From: Bolinopsis microptera
Taxonomy: Eukaryota; Ctenophora; Tentaculata; Lobata; Bolinopsidae
Assembly: GCF_026151205.1 (NCBI RefSeq)
Contig: NC_087077.1
Location: 3,844,001-3,908,000 of the forward strand
Direction: 5' to 3'
Length of the DNA: 64,000 bases
The notes beneath the pieces are model-generated. The model made no database searches, was not told the origin of the DNA, and worked only from the letters and a program-made list of their open reading frames with translations. Within the stretch, counting starts at the first letter, position 1. Every line of letters starts with the position of its first letter. The translations under genes were made by a program, and so were the position numbers. Shown here piece after piece: positions 12,166 to 27,719 of the stretch.

Positions 12166-13052
12166 AGAATTGCTCGCCTAATCCGGGTTTTGACTCAGCG
12201 GGTAATTACTCCTACCCTTTTTAACTGCGGCAGTGAAATCCCGGCCGTAGGCCGGGTTACACTAGTATTAAGAATAAAACCAAAACTTTACATTCAACAA
12301 AAAAGCTTCTCCAAAAGTTTATCAACTTGTCACCAGGTTCCTAGAATTTATCAACTATTCGCCATTTCTACGAAGCTTTCCAAGTTCCTAGAATATCAAA
12401 AATTTAATTTTTTGACATTTAGTCATTAATTGATCTTTATAATTTCAGACATGCCCAAAATGGCGAAAATTATTGAACATTTCTAACGTTTCAACAGTCA
12501 ACAGCAACGTTTATCCAAGAATTCACGAAAGCTGCTGTCGAAAATATGACCCCCACTGACTGCAGTACCTATAAAATTTTGACAAGAAACAAAAACCAAT
12601 ATTAATATGCGGTAAATGGTAATGTGAGTTAATGTATATCTAATTGTGACCTTCACAACTGGTCTCAGAAATAATGTGAAATTGACGTGTCTCAAGATGT
12701 TATATATTGTACATAATACATTGTGCGCCATCTTAAATTACTGATATTAACCTTTAAATAAAATAAAGTAAATTTAAGTAAAGTAAAGTAAGACAGCACA
12801 ACTACAAAATAAGTTAAAACAAAACTCAACTTGAAAGTCAGAGTTTGGCGGACACCTCCTCCTCCGCTGGCATTATACTTACCAAAATTCCGATTAACTA
12901 GCGTCACACTCACGTCACGATTACACAACTTCGTCTTACAGCCTGTATAATACTTCTCTATTTTCAAACTAATTTTATAATGAAACTATAAATTGTTCCC
13001 AACTTGAGAAATACAATAACACGCTCTAAAAGAAACACATATGCAAATTATC
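12166..13052. other. Intergenic, no gene recognised
   Basis: Plain A+T-rich sequence following the hAT element. Short open frames are present on both strands, but none shows splice logic or a recognisable motif. Confidence 0.4.
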
Positions 13053-13208
13053 ATGGGATATATTTTTCAATTAAAAACATCTAAAAGCAATATAACCAAC
13101 AAGACCCGCCAAATTGAAAAGGGTGTTCCACCAGGCAGGCTGAGCTGGCTATTTGGTGGAGCGAGCTTAGTTGCAGCACTAATTGGTGTATTCCTGGTGG
13201 TGCTGTAG
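13053..13208 (+). CDS. Candidate 51-residue tail-anchored membrane micropeptide
   Basis: An ATG-to-TAG frame of 51 codons. The N-terminal half is basic and polar (KTSKSNITNKTRQIEKG), followed by VPPGRLSW and then a strongly hydrophobic C-terminus (LFGGASLVAALIGVFLVVL) that would span a membrane once and end at the stop. This tail-anchor layout is seen in small ER or mitochondrial membrane proteins. It could also be the last exon of a longer gene, since AG dinucleotides lie just upstream. I do not recognise a family. Confidence 0.35.
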   Translation: MGYIFQLKTSKSNITNKTRQIEKGVPPGRLSWLFGGASLVAALIGVFLVVL

Positions 13209-15727
13209 TACACACCACGTGATATGATACATGTATTACATGTATTACTTCTGTGTATGTGTATCATCATTGGTGGTCGTATACTTGTTTCAGCCACACA
13301 CCTTATACTAGACACTTATACCAAAACTGTCACTAAATGTTGGGCGATCAATAAGTAGATTATTAGAATTATGGAGATCTATAAAATGTGGTTATTTTTA
13401 ACTACAGCTAGTTGGCATCATGCCTTCATTTTTAAACTACTTATGCTCGGTAAACTGAGATCAGTATTTACTTTTAAACGGAAGCAATTAGAATTAAATC
13501 CTTTAATTCGTGGTAGCTTCTAAAGTTATAACTACATACGATGGCACACAAAATAAAACGCACGCGTTGCACAATGAACATAGTTTTTAGAAAATATAAA
13601 AGCTCAATTTCCAAGCTTTTGACAGTATTGATAAAAGCGATATCACATACCAAAACCGATAATTCCATAAAGCAAATGTTGTTCTGACTTGATACGCATA
13701 CAATAGAAATGACTAATAATAAAACAATACCAATGTAAGAAAGACGACAATAGTGAAGAAGAAATAGCTCCGATCATGCCACATATTAAACAGGAGCCAT
13801 CCAAACAATAGAACTAAAATATGAGAACTATACTATGAACATAGTGCGGACATAATACCGGAAATAGTGCGGACACAGTACCGGACATAATACGGAGACA
13901 TAATACCGTACTACTTTGCTCAGATCCTGATAAGAGGTGAGCTAAGATTGATCAATCATCAATACTTCTGATTAATACTTCTGACGCATCCAACTTTATA
14001 TCACATCTAACAGTCCAAGTAGCTTGTTCTACAGCCTCTCCCGTCCCGTCCCCTCTTCATTGTATTAAGTGGAGGCACACAATGTTCAGAATGATTCTTT
14101 CTGTGCACGTTAGCAACCAGCAATGATCGAGTTGTCACGTTACTTTGAACGACTCATTCGTTCATTTGGTGGAATTCATGAAATTAAAAGCCAATTGTGA
14201 GACTGTATTCAAGCTTTTCATTAAGAATTAAAACAAGTCGTTCATATCATGAAGCCTGGGTGTGGACTGCTAGTATTACGGTTGCAGCATTTAAAACCCT
14301 GAAAAGCATAATTGTAGCAGGAGAAAACGGCTGAAACTAAGTTGGAGAGCTAGCGTACCCCAAACAACAGGCCGTAATACAAGGCAAATGATTTGATTCA
14401 ATAGCATAATAAGAGATTTTGACAATGCATACTTTAAACACAAATTTCCGATTGTTTTTTAGCGCATACTCTGTATATTCTAGATATTCCAAGAATATCG
14501 AACATGCCTCAACATTTTCTAAAGCTTGAAACAAATTGAAGAAATCTAATAATGAAGTAAGGCTGTCCAGTGGCAAGACACTGAGGTTTGCTTACACAAC
14601 ACTAGGCCTCACCTTCAATAGAATTAAATTGGTGCTAATTTATAATAATTTGATTAAATCTAAACATTTTGGAGATATTTGCACCGATTAGATGAACAAA
14701 CATTCGCTACACGAGTTTATTATATATGCTATACATAATATTAAACAAATCATTATTTATATAACATATATAATAATAATATGTCGGACTTACAAAAGGC
14801 GTTAAAAAGCTGGTACATTATTTAGGTGGTGATGTTCCCCCACACTGCAACACAACAAGTCCAGAACACAAGCTGCTAACAATATAATACACACAAGCTG
14901 CTGACACTATGTACCGTACAACCCTCCTGTACCTCAGCAGGTCCCTCAGTTGGCAGGTACAGCTACTTTCTGTCACCCTCGATGGAAATAGCAGAGTGTT
15001 AAAAGCAAGCTACAAAATAGACCCGACAACATTTAGTACTTATGTGGACCGTAACTCACAAATATCTTACATTTTCGAATGAAGGTCTCTAAAGGCTTTA
15101 CTTTGTAAATTGGTACAGGTGTTGTCTTACTGTTTGTACGACGTGCGCTTCAATTTAGAAAAGCAGAGTTAATAAAACTCGGAGGGGACATAGACAGAGA
15201 GATAGAGAGAGTGGAAACGAAGTAGAAGCCACGAGAACTTAGTTTTCATAAAATTCTCACCCTCAGCCAGACACTTCTAAATGGCTATTTAAATCAGGAT
15301 GATATTATGATCAAGACACTCTAGACTGGAAAATACGACTGAAGCAATCACAGCTTGACATGGTTAAAACAGGGGGTATTTCCCCTGGTAGTGGTGGTGG
15401 TCATGCACTTACACTGTCCAACATGCTCACTTGTGAAATGAGAGCTGAGCAGGAATATTGCAAGGCCTAAGAGTAAGACAAACAAAATGGCCCACAATGT
15501 CGCCGATTTATTGAGATTAATTGGAATGAGCAAAATGCGATAAGACAGCACAGAGGACGGGTCGCATTTTACAAAAAAGCAAGTCGTGCACAGTGCCACC
15601 ACCACACGAGCACAACAACTACTGTCTAGTCTGTATTATGAGCAATACTAAGTGTTGAGGCTAGATAGATCAAGCAGTTGTTTCTTACAGCCTCCCCACG
15701 CTGATTAATGACCTATCATGTTGATGC
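13209..15727. other. Intergenic, no gene recognised
   Basis: Mostly A+T-rich unique-looking DNA. An ATG-TGA frame of 57 residues lies at 14909-15082 on the plus strand, without family resemblance. No splice-consistent exon pair or RNA gene was seen. Confidence 0.35.
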
Positions 15728-16883
<1,156 letters not shown>

Positions 16884-17168
16884 CAACAAGACAAGATACG
16901 AGGGCAGGTCTCTCCCAAATGTTGGGATGGCCTGAGGTGCTTATCTCCTTTTCAGTGACCCTAAGCCACTCTGTGCCGAGGCACTATACTAGCTGTTGGG
17001 GGGTTAGTCCTACGAGCCAGAGAGTGTGTTTCACCAGTCTAAGCTGTACCAAATCACAGCTTGGTAACTGGCCGACTTGCATCCGACCGGATTTGAACCC
17101 GGGTCTTCTGCTCGGGACTTCGGGACTTCGGGAGGCGATCGTGTTACCACTACACCACCCAGCCGTCA
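16884..17168 (-). mobile_element. tRNA-derived SINE
   Basis: On the minus strand the head reads like a tRNA: A box TGGTGTAGTGGTAAC at about 17157-17143, and B box GGGTTCAAATCC near 17101-17090, the internal RNA polymerase III promoter. A tRNA-unrelated body follows. The element lies between 14-bp target duplications AAATTTCCATACAA at 16870-16883 and 17169-17182. Between A and B boxes the unit CCGAAGT is tandemly duplicated. SINEs borrow a LINE reverse transcriptase; the partner here is unknown. Confidence 0.85.
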
Positions 17169-17547
17169 AAATTTCCATACAAGTTTACTAAAAATCGACA
17201 ACACATTTTGCACTATAAATGAATGTAGGGAATGCGCGAATAGTAGCTATAACTATAAGAGAGGTATTAAATTACACAGCTGGTCACAGCTGGACAGAGA
17301 GCCAGTGTCGGTAAGTACAGATCGTCAATTAATACCACGCCTAATAGGGGTATCGTTAGTAAGAGTAAGCAAGTAAGTAAGGAGTAAGTACATACAATTA
17401 AACCTAATAATTAATATCAGGGCTATTACTTAGTGCCCATCCATGCTGAAAGACTCTCGTTTAAGGTAGCTAACAACGCTTGTGGTAATCGGTTTCGAAC
17501 CATTTTTAGAAAATGGATGGCTTTTACAGAAATAACAGATTAAGACA

Positions 17548-18836
<1,289 letters not shown>

Positions 18837-19103
18837 CCCCCCCCCCCCCCCCCCCCCACAACGGATTAAGGAATGAAATAATCGCAAAGCACTTACTAAA
18901 CGAAAATTTGTTTAAAAAACGAAAATTTTGATTACATAATTAACGAAAATTGTCCAATTGGTATTTCGAAAATCGATAAAAAATTAAAATTTTGATTACA
19001 TATTCAACGACCAAACCCCCCCTCCCGTAATCAACCGTAAGCATTTAAACCCCCCCCCCCCCCCCTCGGCTGATTACGTAATATGTGAACGACCCCTTAC
19101 AGA

Positions 19104-19270
19104 AGCTCAGTAGGTTGAGCGAGTAGCTCAGTAGGTTGAGCGAGTAGCTCAGTAGGTTGAGCGAGTAGCTCAGTAGGTTGAGCGAGTAGCTCAGTAGGTT
19201 GAGCGCGACTCTACCTACATTACAGAAGCTGTGTAGGTTTCAGCGAGTAGCTCAGTAGGCTGAGCGCGAC
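19104..19270 (+). repeat. Tandem array of a tRNA D-arm / A-box unit
   Basis: The 21-bp unit AGCTCAGTAGGTTGAGCGAGT repeats about five times from 19104. A decayed stretch and one more copy at about 19245-19270 follow. The unit matches the 5' part of tRNAs (TAGCTCAGTNGGTNGAGC), including the polymerase III A box, but no B box follows. It looks like the amplified head of a SINE. A poly-C run (19050-19065) lies just upstream. Confidence 0.75.
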
Positions 19271-21207
<1,937 letters not shown>

Positions 21208-23526
21208 ATGGCTGCTTTAAAGATGGTAGGAGGAGCGAGTGCGGTGGCGCTGCTAACAGTGGGAGGAGCATTATTACAGAACAGTCTGTACACGGTGGAA
21301 GGAGGACACAGGAGTATATTGTTCAGCAGGATGGGCGGTCTCCAGGAGAAGGTCTACAAGGAAGGTATGCAGTTACCATGGTTACACATATGCAGATCCA
21401 GTGTCTAGTTCTTAGTCAATATAGTCTTAGTCAAATTATGCATGGCGCTGTACTTTAAAGGTTTATCATTTTTGAGTGCCAAAGTAAGAACCTTCCTATA
21501 TAAACTCAAAGTTTTCAAAATCAAATTAACAACAGCTTGTTTCTTGATTTTATCCCACCACTTCCAGGTTTAAATTTTAAAGTGCCGTGGCTCCACAAAC
21601 CCATTGTATTCGATATCCGTGCTACCCCAAGAAGGATAACCTCTCCAACGGGATCCAAAGATCTGCAGACTGTCCATATCAGCCTCAGGGTGTTGTCCAG
21701 ACCCGACCCTATTAAGCTCACAACCATTACCCGAAGACTGGGCCTAGACTTCAATGACAGGTATGTAGTAACATACCGTATGTCATATTTAATTGAGATG
21801 TTGTTAGTTTATGAACTTGTTCACTCAATGTTCAGTGATCTCAAGTCCCTTGGAACTCTTCAATACATTTTAAACATATTTTTGAGGAAAATTCTATGAA
21901 TCCCAATGTTAAATTAATTTTGGCCTATCAAATATTAAACTAATTCGATTTCAGGGTTCTTCCATCAATCGTAAACGAGATATTGAAGTCTGTGGTTGCT
22001 CAGTTTAATGCCTCTCAGTTGATCACACAGCGTCAAATGGTAGGTAAACATAGGTCACATAGGTCACAAATAACCTGTCAATATACCTCTCATCATCTTT
22101 AAATAACACCATCTCGGAGTGTGCTCTGAGTTTACTATGTCACACCAACTGGGTTTACTATGTCTAATGTCACACCATTGTAACTGGGTTTACTACCTTC
22201 TAAAAAAGAGTTAACTTGCTCAAATTCCTTTTCACAAACCCAAAGCAAATTACTGTAATCGTGAAAACCAATTTAGCTCTAAATATTTAGACTTGGCCAC
22301 TTGCCAGCTGACTGTATTTACTCTCTGTCAGGTGAGTAACATGGTCCGTGAACAGCTGGTTGAGCGAGCACGAGACTTTGATATCATCCTGGAGGATGTG
22401 GCCATCACAGACCTATCTTTCTCTCCTCAGTACACGGCTGCTATTGAGTCTAAACAGATCGGTGGGTTCATACTTCATAGTCCTTCTTAGTTCTTATTGT
22501 TGGGCCACAATAACCTTACCCTTGTTCTGATTCTGGAATTGAATGATGAGTATTGGTATTTCATGGCCTTGTCCTAAAACAAAACAAGTAAAAAAAACGG
22601 GTATGAAACATATCTTTACTACGAATTAAACACGACTCACAATCTTACTGTAACTTCTCCTTGTAGCTCAACAGGAGGCCCAGAGAGCAGCTATATTGGT
22701 GGAGCGAGCGGTTCAGGAGCGACAACAGAAGATCGTCCAAGCTGAGGGAGAGACCAGAGCTGCCTTCATGTTGGGAGAGGCTATCGAGGGAAACCCTGGA
22801 TTCTTAAAGCTCAGGAGGTATATATCAGCTTTATTTCCATTTCTTGTTATCATTTTTATCGTGATGTTTGTTATGAGCTGGAATTGCAAGTCTGTAACTA
22901 GTCTGTAACTAGTCTGTAACTTGTCTGTAACTTGTCTGTAACTTGTCTGTAACTTGTCTGTAACTTGTCTGTAACTTGTCTGTAACTAGTCTGTAAAGTG
23001 TCTGTAAAGTGTCTGTAACTTGTCTGTAACTTGTCTGTAACTTGTATGTAACTTGTCTGTAACTTGTCTGTAACTTGTCTGTAACTTGTCTGTAACTTGT
23101 CTGTAACTTATCTGTAACTTGTCTGTAACTTGTCTGTAACTTGTCTGTAACTTGCTTGTAACTTGTTTGTAACTAGTCTGTAACTTGACTGTAACGACCA
23201 CATCCCCCAGGATAACAGCTGCTAAACACATTGCCGCCACCATGTCCAAGTCTCAGAACAAGGTTTATCTCTCCTCCGACTCTCTCTTCCTCAACATCAG
23301 AGACACTGAGCGAGACGAACATCTCTATTCTTTCGGTGCGGTTCCAGAAGCAGGCCCTATTGTAACTGCAGCCGCCCCTATTGTTGCTGCTGCTCCTGTA
23401 GCCGCTCCTGCCCCTGTAGCCGCTCCTGCTCCTGTGCTCCCCCCGGTCCCTGAATTCGCTGATATCCCTGAGATCACCGTGGTCCCAGAGGCCCCCGCCG
23501 CTGTCCCTGAAGAAGTCTCTGCCTAA
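21208..23526 (+). CDS. PHB2: Prohibitin-2, complete, six exons
   Basis: Exons 21208-21364, 21568-21760, 21955-22039, 22332-22461, 22667-22817 and 23211-23526 join in phase to 343 residues. Family text is unmistakable: [86 protein letters not shown] and [20 protein letters not shown]2 forms ring complexes with PHB1 in the mitochondrial inner membrane, scaffolding proteases, cristae and mitophagy; the N-terminal hydrophobic stretch (about residues 9-27) is the membrane anchor, followed by the PHB/SPFH domain and a coiled coil. The odd feature is the C-terminus: after about residue 280 ([18 protein letters not shown]) the usual short basic end is replaced by about 60 residues of Ala/Pro/Val repeats ending PEEVSA, so the protein is longer than the usual ~300. 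Intron 5 is filled with an 11-bp minisatellite. Confidence 0.95.
22889..23196. repeat. 11-bp minisatellite in PHB2 intron 5
   Basis: Tandem copies of CTTGTCTGTAA, roughly 28 of them, with variants (CTAGTCTGTAA, AGTGTCTGTAA) at the edges. It reaches to within about 15 bases of the exon 6 acceptor (CATCCCCCAG), so array length could influence splicing. Confidence 0.95.
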
Positions 23527-24416
23527 ATGCTGGCTGGTGAGACCGTGCGAACAAGTGTATGAACAGTGACCTATTATGTGATGCAGTAAACGAACTCTTA
23601 TAGTTCTAGGAAACAAAAGAGTCAGCCAAATTTTTACCTCTAATTTATTTTGTTTATTAATTTATCTAAGATTGCCTTGTTTTCTTCTAATTAAGAAATG
23701 TCCCCTCAAAAATCCACTCGTTTCAAATTTTCATCATCACACCAAATTCAAATCATAAGCACTTTAGCAAAAACAATATTTAAAAGCTTCCGTGTGTGTT
23801 ATGTGTGATAGTTAATAACGTTAATAACGTTAATAACGTGTGATAGTTAACAACGTTTCTTAAAATGTTATAATCGACCATCTTATATATTTCCAATAAT
23901 CGTCAACATACGCTCTATTCAATAACCGTCAAAGGAAAATATTCGCACGACGATTTGAACCCATCTCTGGTAAAACTAGTGGCAGATTCTACTGGACTGA
24001 TTATAAAGCTGAACAAAAGAGTAGTTAAAACTGGTCACAGCTCATGCAAATCACCCTTACAAATTACTGTCTACATGTATGCAAGAGCTCCCTCGCCTAC
24101 TCCAATGAGTGAACCTTGACCTGGCTCCTTCCTATAGTAGCTCACATCTCAGCATTGTGTAAGAAGGCTCATCAGAGGGAGAGAACTGGCAGCAAATCTG
24201 CACGTGTAAAAAGGGTTTTATATAAAGAATTATCTACATATGTTAGGTTAATAGTTAGTAATGTTATACTAGACACTAGTACATGTTTTCAAGCGTGCAA
24301 ATGGCCGACTATTTAACTAGTACAACATAGTTAACATTACTGATATTAGTAACCTGGCGTAGCAATTATACTAAAACCAGCAGCGGTCAGTATGAGCCCT
24401 CAATTACTATGTTACC
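23527..24416. other. PHB2 3' UTR and flank
   Basis: Holds the 3' end of PHB2. A short triplet of GTTAATAAC units sits at 23812-23840. No other gene was found. Confidence 0.4.
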
Positions 24417-24815
24417 GGTGTGGATTAGAGTAGTCTCGTGTTGGTGTCTCTTCCTCCAATCAGATTAGAGTAGTCGCGTGTTGGCGTCTCCTCCTTCAAT
24501 CAGATTAAGTAGTCTCGTGTTGGTGTCTCTTCCTCCAATCAGATTAGAGTAGTCTCGTGTTGGTGTCTCTTCCTCCAATCAGATTAAGTGTTCTCGTGTT
24601 GGTGTCTCTTCCTCCAATCAGATTAGAGTAGTCTCGTGTTGGTGTCTCTCTTCCTCCAATCAGATTAAGTAGTCTAGTGTTGGTGTCTCTTCCTCCAATC
24701 AGATTAGAGTAGTCTCGTGTTGGTGTCTCTTCCTCCAATCAGATTAGAGTAGTCTCGTGTTGGTGTCTCTTCCTCCAATCAGATTAGAGTAGTCTCGTGT
24801 TGGCGTCTCTTCTCC
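24417..24815. repeat. 40-bp minisatellite, about 10 copies
   Basis: The unit starts AGATTAGAGTAGTCTCGTGT and continues TGGTGTCTCTTCCTCCAATC. Copies differ by small indels and single bases, so it is not coding despite an open minus-strand frame. Confidence 0.97.
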
Positions 24816-26055
24816 AGGCATTTCCGAAAGTTGCTCTAAAACTACTATTTCAACTACTATTTTAAAGCACAACACAGCATTTTTACTACTGAGATTAAAC
24901 GAGCAATATCAGTATGTGACTGTATATTTATTAATCGGTCAACATGCGCCGCATACTCACCTAATGACCTCAACTAATTGAACTAGCTTCTGTATTGAGA
25001 TGAACTCCCCCGAACTAACCTCGACATAATAGAAAATACAGTGCTGATGTTAGACCGACATTTAACTAATAACAGAGCACTAGACGTGGCTCTGAGATGA
25101 CCGTAGACTCTGATCACGTATTACAAGGTATCACTAGCTGTGTCCTTGTGCCGACAAAATGAAAAAATGAGCAGAACGAGTTATCTATGAATAATAAATG
25201 ATCAAAATCTAAAGGGTACCCTGCCTCATTGACCCTAACGACGTTTGAACTTCTTATCAGGATTGCAAGCTGTGCCGACAAAATGAAAAAATGAGCAGAA
25301 TGAGTTTTCGATGAATAATAAATGATCAAAATCTAGATGCTCATGCCTCATTGACCTTAACTAAGACTTTTTATTAAGATAGCTGATAAGTGCAACGTGT
25401 CAAACCTCATCTGTCTTGACATCAAGCTAGGTCGGAAATACGATGGTAATTAAAAGCTTTGCAATATGTAACGAGCAATTTCATTTAACGAAAAGATTTT
25501 CCTCCGTAAGATGTAACTCTTGTCAGGGAGGTGATAGTACTCTACTCGATAGCATGAGCTGATCATGCTGCACTCAATGCAATGTATAACATATAGCCGG
25601 CCTGCATGCAATTATATTACACCAGGGTTATTAAAGACAGCAGCTCCGCATTCACTGCAACCACCTCCGCAAGCATTCACTGCAACACATGTGAATTAGT
25701 TTGCCGTTAATTGGATATTTACAAGCTGGCTGAAACCAGCTCCATTTTCTGCATATTTGTCATAACTCAGGTGGGTATTATTATTGAGAGATATACAGTA
25801 CATTGTGCTGTGTTATTATGTACAGTGCACCTGCTAGGCACAACCACTACTACATCTACCTCTGTATTACAGTGTCAGACACTATAGTGCTCGCCTGCAT
25901 TACCTATACCATGGCATCACCTCGTAAGATCATCCTACCTCGAGTGATATTAGATCACTAGGTCAGCACATTAACTATTTCAAAGATATCAAAATAAAAG
26001 CTGAACTAGCACATTAACGGAGTCTGAACGAGCACTCTTATTATAAGATAACGTG
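24816..26055. other. Intergenic with a local duplication
   Basis: A segment of about 75 bp starting near 25152 (TGCCGACAAAATGAAAAAAT) is repeated near 25273, giving a diverged tandem pair. A 47-codon plus-strand frame (25818-25961) has no family resemblance. No gene was recognised. Confidence 0.4.
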
Positions 26056-27205
26056 TGTGTTGTAAACCAGGTGTGAGTAAGATCTAGGAGAATTAGCGGA
26101 TATTTCAGAGCTGTGTTGGAGTAAGATCTAGGAGAATTAGCAGATCTACCAGAGCTGTGTTGGAGTAAGATCTAGGAGAATTAGCAGATCTACCAGAGCT
26201 GTGTTGGAGTAAGATCTAGGAGAATTAGCAGATCTACCAGAGCTGTGTTGGAGTAAGATCCAGTAGAATTAGCAGATCTACCAGAGCTGTGTTGGAGTGA
26301 GATCTAGGAGAATTAGCAGATCTACCAGAGCTGTGTTGGAGTAAGATATAGGAGAACTAGCGGATATTTCAGAGCTGTGTTGGAGTAAGATCCAGTAGAA
26401 TTAGCAGATCTACCAAAGCTGTGTTGGAGTAAGATCCAGTAGAATTAGCAGATCTACCAGAGCTGTGTTGGAGTAAGATATAGGAGAACTAGCGGATATT
26501 TCAGAGCTGTGTTGGAGTAAGATCCAGTAGAATTAGCAGATCTACCAGAGCTGTGTTGGAGTAAGATCTAGGAGAATTAGCAGATCTACCAGAGCTGTGT
26601 TGGAGTGAGATCTAGGAGAATTAGCAGATCTACCAGAGCTGTGTTGGAGTAAGATCTAGGAGAACTAGCGGATATTTCAGAGCTGTGTTGGAGTAAGATC
26701 CAGTAGAATTAGCAGATCTACCAAAGCTGTGTTGGAGTAAGATCCAGTAGATTTAGCAGATCTACCAGAGCTGTGTTGGAGTAAGATATAGGAGAACTAG
26801 CAGATGTACCAGAGCTGTGTTGGAGTAAGATATAGGAGAATTAGCAGATCTACCAGAGCTGTGTTGGAGTAAGATATAGGAGAACTAGCGGATATTTCAG
26901 AGCTGTGTTGGAGTAAGATCCAGTAGAATTAGCAGATCTACCAGAGCTGTGTTGGAGTGAGATCTAGGAGAATTAGCAGATCTACCAGAGCTGTGTTGGA
27001 GTAAGATATAGGAGAACTAGCGGATATTTCAGAGCTGTGTTGGAGTAAGATCCAGTAGAATTAGCAGATCTACCAAAGCTGTGTTGGAGTAAGATCCAGT
27101 AGAATTACCAGATCTACCAGAGCTGTGTTGGAGTAAGATCTAGGAGAATAAGCAGATCTACCAGAGCTGTGTCGAAGTAAGATCTATAAGAATAAGAGTT
27201 GTGTT
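26056..27205. repeat. 44-bp minisatellite with higher-order structure, about 26 copies
   Basis: The unit is GTGTTGGAGTAAGATCTAGG + AGAATTAGCAGATCTACCAG + AGCT. At least three variants alternate: GATCTAGGAGAATTAGC..., GATCCAGTAGAATTAGC...CCAAAG, and GATATAGGAGAACTAGCGG..TTTCAGAG. Their order recurs in blocks of several units, meaning multi-unit segments were duplicated. Each standard unit carries AGATCT twice. Confidence 0.97.
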
Positions 27206-27719
27206 GGAGTGACCAGTAGTCTGATCTTTCTGCAGCACGGTCCACAGCAGGGGAGACAAAGCAGGGGTGGTACAGGCTTTTGAATAAATATCCCACTTAG
27301 CAACAGTACATTAAAGTGTAAGTGTCATTACGGAGCAGTGTGGATCGTTTGTCTGCATACTTTCACAATTCACAGAAACTGGAGAGGATTCTGCCAAAAC
27401 ATCCACTGTCATTAAGTACAAAGCTCCTGCTCACTGTTACCATGGTTACAAAGCAGACAGTTCAGAGGAGTAAGCTGCACAATATTACCAGAGTTAAACT
27501 TAATCAGGACCACAAACATTTACAGTTTAATTAAACATAACCCCAGCTCCCTGTAACTGGTATTAGTAACTGATTAAAGGCTATAATGTTTAACATAAAT
27601 TCCCCACAGTAACATACCAGTCCGATATGTCAAGGCAATGAAATATTAATACTGCCAGAATCAGAACTACTCATATTACCCAACAGTAAACAATGTTTCA
27701 CTTTAACCCCCCCAGTAGC
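27206..27719. promoter_or_regulatory. 5' flank of the pICln gene
   Basis: Between the minisatellite and the pICln start codon. An ATG at 27693 is in frame with the chosen start at 27720. The string CCCCCCCAG just before 27716 could also be an intron acceptor, so an extra 5' exon is possible. Confidence 0.35.

Noticed and set aside
12692-12967. 91-residue minus-strand frame
   Set aside because: A+T-driven composition and no splice or motif support.
14909-15082. 57-residue plus-strand frame (MYRTTLLYLSRSLSWQ...)
   Set aside because: Looks somewhat protein-like, but it has no family resemblance, upstream context or splice partner; too weak to annotate.
23173-23616. 147-residue minus-strand frame
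   Set aside because: Antisense shadow of PHB2 exon 6.
25818-25961. 47-residue plus-strand frame with a hydrophobic middle
   Set aside because: No conservation or context evidence; similar frames arise by chance.
24411-27205. CRISPR-like repeat arrays
   Set aside because: Units are contiguous without spacers and the host is eukaryotic; these are minisatellites.
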